From the NCBI RefSeq assembly GCF_016745505.1, contig NZ_JAERUC010000150.1, positions 1 through 47,304 on the forward strand: DNA of 47,304 nt. The letters run 5' to 3'. Position 1 is the stretch's first letter. Each line of letters begins with the position of its first letter. This stretch comes from Streptomyces silvae (GTDB lineage Bacteria; Actinomycetota; Actinomycetes; Streptomycetales; Streptomycetaceae). Position numbers and translations under genes: made by a program. This document shows positions 33,024 through 41,852 of this stretch, in pieces. The notes under the pieces were generated by a model. That model searched no databases. It saw only the letters and a program-made list of their open reading frames with translations, and was not told the origin of the DNA.

Positions 33024-33927
33024 GGGGTCCATCCAACATCAACCGGTCCGCGGCCGTGGAACCGTGCCGCTCCTTGCCCTCCGGCATCGCCGGGTGCAGC
33101 CCCAGCAGCACGATCCCGGCCACGATCGCCGCCAGCCCGGCCGCCTGCCAGGCCAGCGCCCCGGTGTCGGTGCGCACCTGGTCGCCGAGGAACCCGATCC
33201 CGCAGAGGATCCCCGCCAGCGGCTGCGCGGCGGTCAGCGCCGGCAGGGACATCCTCAGCGGCCCCGCCTCGAACGCGCTCTGGACCAGGATCAGCCCCGT
33301 CACCCCCAGCACGAGCACGGTGTACGGCTGCCAGCCCGTCAGCAGCGCCGTCCAGCCGTCGTCGGCCAGCCGTTCCCCGCTGAGCCTGGTCAGGGCGTCC
33401 TGGAGCCCGTAGAGCAGCCCGGCCGCCAGACCGAGCAGGACGGGCGTCCCCCGGGTCCTGGGGTGCCGGGCACTGGCCGTCAGGACCACGGCGAGCCCCG
33501 CCACCACCCCGATCACCAGCCAGTGCCGCAGGGGAGAGGTCACCGCCTCGCCGCCGCGCGGCTCACCGGCCAGCAGGAACGCGGAGACGCCGCCGGCCAG
33601 CAGGCAGAGGCCTCCCCAGCCCTGCCGGCCCAGCGTCTGGCCCGTGCGGTGACGCGACAGGGCCATCGCGAAGAGCAGATTGGTCGCCAGCAGCGGCTCC
33701 ACGACCGACACCTCGCCCTGGCCGAGGGCAAGGGCCCCGAGGACCATCCCGCAGACCATCAGCCCGAGCCCGGCCAGCCAGCTCGGCACCCGCATCAGGT
33801 CGAGCAGCAGCCGGGGCGAGAGGAAGTCGCTCAGGGGCGCGCGGCGGGCGGCGTCCTGCTGGAGGACGAATCCGAAGCCCAGACAGCAGGCGGCGCCCAC
33901 GGACAGCAGGAGTACCAGCACCGACAC
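33010..33927 (-). CDS. DMT-superfamily (EamA/NIPA-like) membrane protein
   Basis: A 305-residue membrane protein with about nine hydrophobic segments (VLVLLLSVGAACCLGFGFVLQQ at the N-terminus, EVSVVEPLLATNLLFAMAL, and a C-terminal LAAIVAGIVLLGLHP). The organisation is that of DMT transporters, with internal repeats. It begins with GTG at 33927; the frame from 34317 would run through the neighbouring promoter. It is the first gene of a four-gene unit in which every junction overlaps. The substrate is unknown; magnesium or nucleoside-derived compounds are speculative. Confidence 0.84.
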   Translation of the reverse strand: MSVLVLLLSVGAACCLGFGFVLQQDAARRAPLSDFLSPRLLLDLMRVPSWLAGLGLMVCGMVLGALALGQGEVSVVEPLLATNLLFAMALSRHRTGQTLGRQGWGGLCLLAGGVSAFLLAGEPRGGEAVTSPLRHWLVIGVVAGLAVVLTASARHPRTRGTPVLLGLAAGLLYGLQDALTRLSGERLADDGWTALLTGWQPYTVLVLGVTGLILVQSAFEAGPLRMSLPALTAAQPLAGILCGIGFLGDQVRTDTGALAWQAAGLAAIVAGIVLLGLHPAMPEGKERHGSTAADRLMLDGPHDSG

Positions 33928-34081
33928 GGTCCGACGATAGCCCGGCGGACGTACGGGATCGGTGAGGGCGAGGCCGACCGGACGGTTGACGTGGGCGCGG
34001 CCCGTACCGAAGATCTGACCCACAAGTAACTTCGCCCGCCCCCGCCCGCCGCTGCCCCGCACCGCCCGAAGGATGGAACCC

Positions 34082-35737
34082 ATGGCGTACGACGCTGATG
34101 TGATCGTGATCGGGGCGGGGCTCGCCGGGCTGGCGGCCACCGCCGAGCTCGCCGAGGCGGGCCGCACGGTGATCCTCCTCGACCAGGAGCCCGAGCAGTC
34201 GATCGGCGGCCAGGCGCACTGGTCCTTCGGCGGGCTCTTCCTCGTCGACTCGCCCGAGCAGCGCCGGCTGCGGATCAAGGACAGCCACGACCTGGCCCTC
34301 CAGGACTGGTACGGCACCGCCGGCTTCGACCGCGACGAGGACCACTGGCCCCGGCAGTGGGCCGAGGCGTACGTCGACTTCGCGGCCGGGGAGAAGCGGT
34401 CCTGGCTGCGCGCCCAGGGGCTGCGGCTCTTCCCCGTCGTCGGCTGGGCCGAACGCGGCGGCTACGACGCCAACGGCCACGGCAACTCCGTCCCCCGCTT
34501 CCACATCACCTGGGGCACCGGGCCCGGTGTCGTCGCCCCGTTCGAGCGGCGGGTCCGCGAGGGCGTCGCCAAGGGCCTCGTCCAGCTGCGCTTCCGCCAC
34601 CGGGTGACCGGCCTGGGACGCTCGGCCGGAGCGGTCGACACGGTCACCGGGGAGATCCTCCGGGAGAGCGGCGCCGAGCGGGGCACGGCGAGCAGCCGCG
34701 AGGTCGCGGGCGCCTTCGAGCTCAGGGCCCAGGCCGTGATCGTCACCTCCGGCGGCATCGGGGGCAACCACGACCTGGTGCGCGCCCAGTGGCCCGAGCG
34801 GCTGGGCACCCCGCCGGAGAAGATGCTCTCCGGGGTCCCCGCCCACGTCGACGGGCTGATGCTGGGCATCGCCGAGAAGGCGGGCGCCCACCACATCAAC
34901 CGCGACCGGATGTGGCACTACACCGAGGGCATCGAGAACTGGAACCCGATCTGGGACAAGCACGGCATCCGGATCCTGCCCGGCCCGTCCTCCCTCTGGC
35001 TGGACGCCCGCGGCAAGAGGCTCCCGGTGCCGCTCTTCCCGGGCTTCGACACGCTGGGAACCCTCGAACACATCATGCGGTCCGGCCACGGCTACACCTG
35101 GTTCGTCCTCGACCGGAAGATCATCGGCAAGGAGTTCGCCCTCTCCGGCTCCGAGCAGAACCCGGATCTGACCGGGAAGTCGGTGCGCGACGTGATCGGC
35201 AGGGCGCGCGCCGACGTCCCCGGGCCCGTCCAGGCGTTCATGGACAAGGGCGTGGACTTCGTCGTCGAGAAGGACCTCGGCGCACTCGTACGCGGGATGA
35301 ACGCGCTCACCGGGGACTCCCTCATCGACGAGGACGCCCTGCGCCGCGAGATCACGGCCCGGGACCGCGAGATCGCCAACCCCTTCACCAAGGACCTCCA
35401 GGTCACGGCGATCAACGGCGCCCGGTCCTACCTGGGCGACAAGCTGATCCGCACCGCGAAGCCGCACCGCATCCTCGACCCGGCCGCCGGCCCGCTCATC
35501 GCCGTACGGCTGAACATCCTGACCCGCAAGTCCCTCGGAGGGCTGGAGACGGACCTGTCCTCCCGCGTCCTGACCGAGGACGGCAGCCCGCTGCCCGGGG
35601 TGTACGCGGCGGGCGAGGCGGCGGGGTTCGGCGGCGGCGGGGTGCACGGCTACCGGTCCCTGGAGGGCACGTTCCTCGGCGGCTGCATCTTCTCGGGCCG
35701 GACGGCGGGCCGGGCGGCGGCGAAGGCACTGGGCTGA
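34082..35737 (+). CDS. FAD-dependent dehydrogenase of the fumarate reductase/3-ketosteroid type
   Basis: A 551-residue flavoprotein with an N-terminal Rossmann motif GAGLAG (11-16), acidic residue ILLDQEPE and a C-terminal PGVYAAGEAAGFGGGGVHG flavin-binding strand. It belongs to the FAD-binding-2 family; the common name is 3-ketosteroid-dehydrogenase-like, but no steroid gene cluster surrounds it. The ATG at 34082 has AAGGA 8 bases upstream; the in-frame ATG at 34073 is too close to it. It is divergent from the EamA operon. The substrate cannot be told. Confidence 0.89.
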   Translation: MAYDADVIVIGAGLAGLAATAELAEAGRTVILLDQEPEQSIGGQAHWSFGGLFLVDSPEQRRLRIKDSHDLALQDWYGTAGFDRDEDHWPRQWAEAYVDFAAGEKRSWLRAQGLRLFPVVGWAERGGYDANGHGNSVPRFHITWGTGPGVVAPFERRVREGVAKGLVQLRFRHRVTGLGRSAGAVDTVTGEILRESGAERGTASSREVAGAFELRAQAVIVTSGGIGGNHDLVRAQWPERLGTPPEKMLSGVPAHVDGLMLGIAEKAGAHHINRDRMWHYTEGIENWNPIWDKHGIRILPGPSSLWLDARGKRLPVPLFPGFDTLGTLEHIMRSGHGYTWFVLDRKIIGKEFALSGSEQNPDLTGKSVRDVIGRARADVPGPVQAFMDKGVDFVVEKDLGALVRGMNALTGDSLIDEDALRREITARDREIANPFTKDLQVTAINGARSYLGDKLIRTAKPHRILDPAAGPLIAVRLNILTRKSLGGLETDLSSRVLTEDGSPLPGVYAAGEAAGFGGGGVHGYRSLEGTFLGGCIFSGRTAGRAAAKALG

Positions 35738-35784
35738 GCCGGCCGGCCGGCTCTCCGAAGCGGGGCCCGTGGGGCGGCGGCCGG

Positions 35785-36210
35785 TCACTCCAGCCGCTCC
35801 ACCACCCGGAAGCGCTCCGCCACGATCATCGTGTCGTCGTCGACGGTGAACGACGGGTCCCCGAGCGCCTCCCGCATCTCCTCGCTGTGCCAGAACGCCT
35901 CGTGCGCCGCCCGCCACCCGGCGACCGAGGTGTACCCCTCGCCCTCGTCCAGCGCGTGCCGCAGCCCGACCGACCCCAGCGGCAGCACCCGCACCTCCGT
36001 CAGCTCGACCACGGCGACCTCCCGCCCGTCGGAGTCGATCAGCGCGGACCGCTCGCCCACGGGCGGGAGCTCCTCCCGCTCCGCCTCGTACTCCGCCAGC
36101 AGACCGGAGGTGGAGACCTTCTCGCCGGAGAGCACCGCCGCGACCAGCCGGTCGCGCAGCGGCCCCGGGAACGCGAGGAGGAGGGGCTTGAGGGGTTCAC
36201 GGTTCGCCAT
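35785..36210 (-). CDS. ASCH-domain protein
   Basis: A 141-residue protein with the ASCH fold (PUA-like beta barrel): PLLLAFPGPLRDRLVAAVLSGEKVSTSGLL, then VGERSALIDSDGREVAVVELTEVRVLPL and a terminal WRAAHEAFW. Members bind or process RNA or nucleotides in a few cases, but most are uncharacterised. It converges on the FAD dehydrogenase; the 47-base gap holds only a weak CCGGCCG inverted repeat. It starts at ATG 36210. Confidence 0.86.
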   Translation of the reverse strand: MANREPLKPLLLAFPGPLRDRLVAAVLSGEKVSTSGLLAEYEAEREELPPVGERSALIDSDGREVAVVELTEVRVLPLGSVGLRHALDEGEGYTSVAGWRAAHEAFWHSEEMREALGDPSFTVDDDTMIVAERFRVVERLE

Positions 36211-36452
36211 GGCGGCAGTGTGGCACGCGTCACCCCGGCCCCACCCGCCACACCCGTCACCACCCCTCGAACTGCGCGAATGGTTCAGGCCTGCCCTTTC
36301 GGAGGTCAACTGTGTGTTAAGTGAAAGCAGTTGAGGGAGGGTCGGCCTTGACTCGGAGCATTACCTACCGCTTTGCTGTCCGCGATCGTTTGCTCGCACA
36401 CAGCATCGATATGTGCTCGCGTCACTGTCGAAGTGGATAAGGAAGCCTGCGG

Positions 36453-37415
36453 ATGTCTCCGCCTCCGCCGCCCCTGGGCCGTTCCCGCCGTAAGGGCGGA
36501 CGCTCGGACCACATCTTCGACCCGGCGCTCGACGACAGCGAACTCATCGACGTACGAGGACAGTTCGCCCAGGGCCGGTGGACCAGGGCCCGCTCCCTGC
36601 TCGTCGCGACGGGCACCGACTGGGATCTGCGCGGCCACCGTCTGCTCGCCCTCGCCGCCGTACCGTCCGCCGCCGGCTGGGCGCGGGACTGGCTGCTCGC
36701 CGAACCGGACAGCGCCGACGCCACGACGCTGCTCGCCTGTGCCTCCGTCGCCCGTGCCCGGCGCCCCAAGGCCACCGCGGACGAACGCGCCCGGGCGCGC
36801 GAGGCATGCCTGGCCGCGGCCGCCCAGGACCCGGACGACCCCACCCCCTGGCTCGGCCTGATGACGCTGGAGCGCACGCACGGCACCCACCAGGCCGCCG
36901 CCCGGCACTTCGAGGAGATCCGCGCCCGCCACCCCGAACACCACCACGCCCACCACCTGATGACGGCCGGCCTCGCCGAGGCGCACCCCGAGAGCGACCC
37001 GCTCCACGAGGTGTACGACTTCGCCGCATGGGCCGCCGAACAGGCACCGGCCGACTCCCCGCTCGCCGTGCTCCCCGTAGTCGCCCACGCCGAGCGCTAC
37101 CGCGTCCTGGCCGCCGCCGGCGTCGTGTCCGACGACCCGGCCGCCTCGGGCCACTGGTCGGGGCGCCGGGCCAGACAGGTGATGAAGGCTGCCTTCGACT
37201 GGTGGCTCGAATGGGAACGCGAGGACCACCCCCGCCACCGCGTCGACCTCAACTTCCTCGCCCACGCGAAGATCTGCGAGGGCCGCCCCGCCGAGGCCGC
37301 CGCGATCTTCCACCGCATCGGCCCGCACGCCACCGAGGCCCCCTGGTCGTACGCCGGCCGCGACCCGTACCCCGACTTCCTCGCCGCGCGCACCCTCGCG
37401 CTCGGTGCCCCCTGA
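36453..37415 (+). CDS. TPR-like protein of unknown function
   Basis: A 320-residue soluble, Ala- and Arg-rich helical protein. It opens with a Pro-rich stretch and RSRRKGGRSDHIFDPALDDSEL, followed by helices rich in Ala/Leu/Arg that resemble tetratricopeptide repeats (ARSLLVATG, LLACASVARA, AARHFEEIRARHP, AEAAAIFHRIG). No catalytic motif is recognised. An AAGGA ribosome-binding site is 9 bases from the ATG. A 241-base leader lies before it with no clear promoter. It is followed 35 bases later by an APC permease gene, so the two are probably an operon. Confidence 0.8.
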   Translation: MSPPPPPLGRSRRKGGRSDHIFDPALDDSELIDVRGQFAQGRWTRARSLLVATGTDWDLRGHRLLALAAVPSAAGWARDWLLAEPDSADATTLLACASVARARRPKATADERARAREACLAAAAQDPDDPTPWLGLMTLERTHGTHQAAARHFEEIRARHPEHHHAHHLMTAGLAEAHPESDPLHEVYDFAAWAAEQAPADSPLAVLPVVAHAERYRVLAAAGVVSDDPAASGHWSGRRARQVMKAAFDWWLEWEREDHPRHRVDLNFLAHAKICEGRPAEAAAIFHRIGPHATEAPWSYAGRDPYPDFLAARTLALGAP

Positions 37416-37450
37416 CGCACGCAGATATCGACGAAGGGACCACCCCCGCC

Positions 37451-39019
37451 ATGTCGACGGGCAGAACAGATACGAGCGAGACCGGCACCACCGGGACGGC
37501 CGGCACCGGCGGGATCAACACCTACAAGGGCGAGGAACGCGCCCTGCGCGCGGACCGGCTCGGCACCCCCGGGCTGCTCCTGTCCGTCCTCGCCGCCAGC
37601 GCCCCCCTGATGGTCGTCGCCGGGGTGATGCCCACCGTCTTCGGCGTGATGGGCATCGTCGGGCAGCCCCTGCTCTACGTCATCCTCGGCATCGTCCTGA
37701 TGCTGTTCAGCGTCGGCTACGCGGAGATGAGCCGGCACGTCCACAACGCCGGGGCCTTCTACGCGTACATCGCCCGGGGCCTCGGCCCCACGGCCGGTGC
37801 GGGCGCCTCGCTCGTCGCGCTGGTCGCCTACAGCGCCATGCAGGTCGGCATCTACGGCATCCTCGGCTTCGAGGTCTCGGGCCTCTTCGCCACGTACCTC
37901 GACATCGACCTCCAGTGGTGGATCCCCGCCCTGGTCGCCGTGGCCGTCGTCGGCGTACTGGGCTGGCTGAAGATCGACCTCAACGCCAAGGTGCTCGGGG
38001 TGCTGCTCGTCATCGAGTGCGCCCTCGTGGTGATCTTCGACATCGCCGCCGTCGGCAAGCCCGGCCCCGAGGGCCTCTCCCTGCACGCGTTCAACCCCGA
38101 GACGCTCACCGGAGCCGGCCTCGGTACGGCCCTCTGCTTCTGCATCGCCGCCTTCGTCGGCTTCGAACAGGCCCCGGTGTACGCCGAGGAGACCAGCCGC
38201 CCGCAGATCGTCGTGTCCCGGGTGATGTTCCTGGCCGTCGGCTACGCCGCCCTGTTCCTCGCCGTCAGCTCCTGGGCCCTGACCGTCGCCGCCGGCCCCT
38301 CGTCCATCGCGGACACCTCGCTCAAGGAGGGCCCGGGAATGCTCTTCGGCCTCACCGAGGAGCGGCTCGGCGCCACGTTCACCGACGTCCTGCACGTCCT
38401 GTTCGTCACCGGCATGTTCGCCGCGCTGCTCAGCTTCCACAACGTGGTCGCCCGCTACGCCTTCGCCATGGGCCGCGAAGGACTGCTGCCGGCCGGATTC
38501 GGCCGCACCAACAAGGCCAGTGGCGCCCCCGCCACCGGCTCCATGCTCCAGTCGGCGCTCTCCGTCGTGATCGTGCTCGCCTTCGCCGTCACCGACGACA
38601 ACCCGGTCGGCGACCCCACCGCGCCCGTCCTGCACCTGTTCACCTGGATGGGCAACGTCGGAGCCCTCGGCGTGATCGTGCTGATGGCCGCGGCCTCCTT
38701 CGCCGTCATCGCGTTCTTCGTACGGCGCGGCGCCGGCCGCGCGCAGGCACCCCGGCTCGTCGCCTCCGGACTCGCGGGCCTCGCCCTGCTGTCCATCGCC
38801 GTCTTCACCGTCCGGGACTTCGACGTCCTGGTCGGCTCCGGCCCCGGCTCCGTGCTGAACTGGCTGCTGCCCGGCGTCATCGTCCTGGCCCTCGCCGGCG
38901 GCCTGCTCTACGGGGCGGTGCTGCGCCGCACCAGGCCCGAGGTCCACGCGCGGATCGGCCTCGGCAACGAGGCGTTCCAGCTGGAGAAGGCGGCGGAGGG
39001 CGGCCCGGACCCGCGCTGA
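37451..39019 (+). CDS. APC-family amino acid permease
   Basis: A 522-residue membrane protein with about twelve helices, of the amino acid-polyamine-organocation superfamily. Visible are YAEMSRHVHNAGAFYAYIARGLG, typical of the first helices and loop, FVGFEQAPVYAEETSRP in the middle, and MGREGLLPAGFGRTN. A cytoplasmic N-terminal tail is Gly/Thr-rich. A ribosome-binding site GAAGGGA is 11 bases upstream. Substrate unknown; the family imports amino acids or amines. It follows the TPR-like gene. Confidence 0.91.
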   Translation: MSTGRTDTSETGTTGTAGTGGINTYKGEERALRADRLGTPGLLLSVLAASAPLMVVAGVMPTVFGVMGIVGQPLLYVILGIVLMLFSVGYAEMSRHVHNAGAFYAYIARGLGPTAGAGASLVALVAYSAMQVGIYGILGFEVSGLFATYLDIDLQWWIPALVAVAVVGVLGWLKIDLNAKVLGVLLVIECALVVIFDIAAVGKPGPEGLSLHAFNPETLTGAGLGTALCFCIAAFVGFEQAPVYAEETSRPQIVVSRVMFLAVGYAALFLAVSSWALTVAAGPSSIADTSLKEGPGMLFGLTEERLGATFTDVLHVLFVTGMFAALLSFHNVVARYAFAMGREGLLPAGFGRTNKASGAPATGSMLQSALSVVIVLAFAVTDDNPVGDPTAPVLHLFTWMGNVGALGVIVLMAAASFAVIAFFVRRGAGRAQAPRLVASGLAGLALLSIAVFTVRDFDVLVGSGPGSVLNWLLPGVIVLALAGGLLYGAVLRRTRPEVHARIGLGNEAFQLEKAAEGGPDPR

Positions 39020-39104
39020 CCCGGCCCTTCCCGCCTTCTTACGGAAGAGTGACGCACACCCGCGGCCCCTGGTGACGGACGGCCGCGGGTGTTCGAATGG
39101 GCGC

Positions 39105-39830
39105 GTGAACAGTCCCCCTCCCGACGAGGGCGGCGCGCCCGTCGGCCGCCGTCTGGTCCTGACCATGCTCGGCCTCGGCGCCGCCGGTGTGGCGGCCGCC
39201 CCCGTCCTCCAGCGCGCGCTGGAGAACGGTCTGGGCGCCGTCGCCGACAAGGACCCCACCGGCCTCACCGGCCTGCTGCCCAACGGCGGCGGCTTCCGCT
39301 ACTACTCGGTCACCACCTCCGTGCCCGAGCGGACCGCCGCCGACTACCGCCTCACCGTGGACGGCATGGTCGACCGCCCGGCGACGTACACGCTCGCCTC
39401 CCTGAAGGCGCTGCCGCAGACCCGCATGGTGCGCGACGTCCAGTGCGTCACCGGCTGGCGGGTGCCCGAGACCCCCTTCGAGGGCGTCAGGCTCTCGGCG
39501 CTGCTGGACGCGGCGGGGGTACGCCCCGGGGCGAAGGCGATCCGCTTCACCTGCTTCGACGGTGCGTACAGCGAGAGCCTCACGCTCGACCAGGCCCGCC
39601 GCCCGGACGTCCTGGTCGCCACGCGCATGCAGGACAAGCCGCTGGCCCACTCCCACGGGGGCCCGGTCCGGCTCTACGTGGCCCCGATGTACTTCTACAA
39701 GTCGGCGAAATGGCTCTCCGGGATCACCGTCACCGACTCCGTGCGCCCCGGATACTGGGAGGAGCTCGGATATGACGTCGACGCCTGGGTGGGCCGTTCC
39801 AACGGACGGGACGACGCCCCTACTGCCTGA
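39105..39830 (+). CDS. Tat-exported molybdopterin-dependent oxidoreductase
   Basis: A 241-residue protein of the sulfite oxidase superfamily. A twin-arginine signal (PVGRRLVLTMLGLG) at residues about 14-27 implies folded export through Tat. The Mo-ligating Cys114 is in DVQCVTGW, and SHGGPVRLYVAPMYFYKSAKW follows. It lacks the C-terminal dimerisation domain of sulfite oxidase, so it resembles MsrP or sulfite-oxidase-like small proteins. GTG at 39105 is chosen; an in-frame GTG at 39072 is possible and neither has a clear ribosome-binding site. Its 3' end overlaps the cytochrome b gene by 59 bases. Confidence 0.85.
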   Translation: MNSPPPDEGGAPVGRRLVLTMLGLGAAGVAAAPVLQRALENGLGAVADKDPTGLTGLLPNGGGFRYYSVTTSVPERTAADYRLTVDGMVDRPATYTLASLKALPQTRMVRDVQCVTGWRVPETPFEGVRLSALLDAAGVRPGAKAIRFTCFDGAYSESLTLDQARRPDVLVATRMQDKPLAHSHGGPVRLYVAPMYFYKSAKWLSGITVTDSVRPGYWEELGYDVDAWVGRSNGRDDAPTA

Positions 39831-40437
39831 ACACGGCCCGAAGGTGCGGCGCTTCACCACGGCGGAGCGCTGGGTGCACCGCACCACGGCCTGGCTGACC
39901 CTGCTCTGCGTCGCCACGGCCGCCTTCCTGTACGTCCCCCAGCTCGCCGAGCTCGTCGGCCGCCGGCACCTGGTGGTCACCGTGCACGAGTGGTCCGGGC
40001 TGCTCATCCCCGTACCGCTGCTGGCCGGGCTGGTCTCGCGGGCCCTGCGCGCGGACCTCTCCCGCCTCAACCGGTTCGGGCCGCACGACCGGCAGTGGCT
40101 GAGGGCCGCCCTGCGCCGCGACCGCACGCCCGGCTCCAGGCCGGCCGGGAAGTTCAACGCCGGCCAGAAGCTCTACGCCGGCTGGATCGCGGGCGCCGTG
40201 CTGGTGATGCTGGGGACCGGGCTGCTGATGTGGTTCACCGGCCTTGCCCCGCTGGTGTGGCGTACGGGCGCGACCTTCGTCCACGACTGGCTGGCCCTCG
40301 CGATCGGCATCGTCCTCGCCGGACACATGGCGAAGGCGCTCGCCGACCCGGAGGCACGCCGTGGCATGCGCACCGGGTCGGTCGAGCGCCCCTGGGCCCG
40401 TTCCGAGCACCCGCTGTGGCGGGAGCCCGAGGAGTGA
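39772..40437 (+). CDS. Cytochrome b membrane subunit
   Basis: A 221-residue membrane protein with four main helices and four histidines suitable for haem b: His36, His72 (VHEW), His171 (FVHDW) and His185 (AGHM). It matches the Ni/Fe-hydrogenase/formate dehydrogenase gamma-type cytochrome b561 family. The ATG at 39772 has GGGAGG about 9 bases upstream and overlaps the molybdoenzyme by 59 bases. Together they would form an exported oxidoreductase that exchanges electrons with the quinone pool. The direction of electron flow is not known. Confidence 0.88.
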   Translation: MTSTPGWAVPTDGTTPLLPEHGPKVRRFTTAERWVHRTTAWLTLLCVATAAFLYVPQLAELVGRRHLVVTVHEWSGLLIPVPLLAGLVSRALRADLSRLNRFGPHDRQWLRAALRRDRTPGSRPAGKFNAGQKLYAGWIAGAVLVMLGTGLLMWFTGLAPLVWRTGATFVHDWLALAIGIVLAGHMAKALADPEARRGMRTGSVERPWARSEHPLWREPEE

Positions 40438-40443
40438 GGCCGG

Positions 40444-41841
40444 CTACAACACGAGCGAGAGCAGCAGGATGAAGCCCAGCGAGACGACGGAGATGATCGT
40501 CTCCATCACCGACCAGGTCTTGATCGTCTGCGGCACGTCCATGCCGAAGTACTCCTTCACCAGCCAGAACCCCGCGTCGTTCACATGGCTGAAGAAGAGC
40601 GAACCCGCACCGACCGCCAGGACGAGCAGCGCGACGTGCGACGTCGACAGGTCGGCGGCCAGCGGGGCGACCAGACCGGCCGCCGAGATGGTGGCCACCG
40701 TGGCCGAGCCGGTCGCGAGGCGGATCGCGACGGCGATCAGCCAGCCGAGCAGCAGGGCGGGGATCGACCAGTTCTGGGAGAACTCCAGGATCATCTGGCC
40801 CACACCGGCGTCGATGAGGGTCTGCTTGAACCCGCCGCCGGCGCCCACGATGAGCAGGATGCCCGCGATCGGGGCGAGTGACTTCTCGACGGTGCTGGAG
40901 AGACGGCCCTTGGTGAACCCGGCCGCCCGGCCCAGCGTGAACATGCCGACGATGACGGCTGCCAGCAGCGCGATCAGCGGCGATCCGATGACGTCGGTGA
41001 CCCGCTGGACGTGGTTCTCGGGGTCGTCCACGACGATGTCGACGAGGGCCTTGACCAGCATCAGCACGACGGGCAGCAGGATCGTCGCCAGCGTCGCGCC
41101 GAAGCGGGGCCGGCGCTCCAGGTCCTCGGAGGGACGCTGCGGGACCATCTTCTCCGGCGCCTCGATGTCCACCCAGCGGGCGGCGTAACGGGAGAAGACG
41201 GGACCCGCGATGATCACGGTCGGGATGGCCACCAGCACACCGAGGGCCAGCGTGATGCCCAGGTTGGCGCCGAGGGCGTCGATCGCGACCAGCGGGCCGG
41301 GGTGCGGGGGGATCAGCCCGTGCATCACCGAGAGACCGGCGAGCGCGGGGATGCCGATCCGCATCAGCGAGTAGTTGCCGCGCTTGGCGACCAGCAGCAC
41401 GACCGGAATCATCAGCACGATTCCGACCTCGAAGAAGAGCGGAAGCCCGATGATCGAGGCGATCAGCACCATCGCCCACGGCATGGCGCGCCCGCTCGCC
41501 TTCGCGAGGATCGTGTCGACGATCTGGTCGGCGCCGCCGGAGTCGGCGAGCAGCTTGCCCAGGATGGCGCCCAGGGCGATCAGGACACCCACACTCGCGA
41601 CGGTCGAACCGAGACCCGCGGTGAAGCTGGCGATGGTCTTCGCCGGGTTGGCCCCGGCGAAGGAGCCGAGCGCCAGCGAGCCGATGGTCAACGCGAGGAA
41701 CGCGTGCATCTTGAACTTGGTGATGAGCAGGACGATGACGGCGATGCCCGCCAGTACGGCGATGCCCAGCTGTGCGTTACCGGCCGAAGTGATCGGTTCG
41801 ACGGCGTCCGCTGCCAGCATCTCGACGCTGAGACTGGTCAC
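40444..41841 (-). CDS. gntP: Gluconate:H+ symporter (GntP family)
   Basis: A 465-residue membrane permease of the GntP family, with GSTVASVGVLIALGAILGKLL, FFEVGIVLMIPVV and SVMHGLIPPHPGPLVAI as signature stretches, and a C-terminal SLFFSHVNDAGFWLVKEYF. It imports gluconate. The GTG at 41841 has AAGGA 8 bases upstream and is preferred to a later Met. It follows gntK by 11 bases on the same strand, and the divergent GntR gene lies beyond. The nearest neighbour downstream is the cytochrome b gene on the opposite strand, 6 bases away. Confidence 0.94.
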   Translation of the reverse strand: MTSLSVEMLAADAVEPITSAGNAQLGIAVLAGIAVIVLLITKFKMHAFLALTIGSLALGSFAGANPAKTIASFTAGLGSTVASVGVLIALGAILGKLLADSGGADQIVDTILAKASGRAMPWAMVLIASIIGLPLFFEVGIVLMIPVVLLVAKRGNYSLMRIGIPALAGLSVMHGLIPPHPGPLVAIDALGANLGITLALGVLVAIPTVIIAGPVFSRYAARWVDIEAPEKMVPQRPSEDLERRPRFGATLATILLPVVLMLVKALVDIVVDDPENHVQRVTDVIGSPLIALLAAVIVGMFTLGRAAGFTKGRLSSTVEKSLAPIAGILLIVGAGGGFKQTLIDAGVGQMILEFSQNWSIPALLLGWLIAVAIRLATGSATVATISAAGLVAPLAADLSTSHVALLVLAVGAGSLFFSHVNDAGFWLVKEYFGMDVPQTIKTWSVMETIISVVSLGFILLLSLVL

Positions 41842-41852
41842 GGTGGTGATCC

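Noticed and set aside
33563..35917. A 784-residue minus-strand open frame across the FAD dehydrogenase
   Set aside because: Shadow frame; the plus-strand gene has a complete Rossmann and flavin-binding signature.
36211..36452. The 241-base gap before the TPR-like gene as a small RNA or riboswitch
   Set aside because: No conserved leader fold, terminator or small ORF was recognised; a TTGACT hexamer has no good -10 at the right distance.
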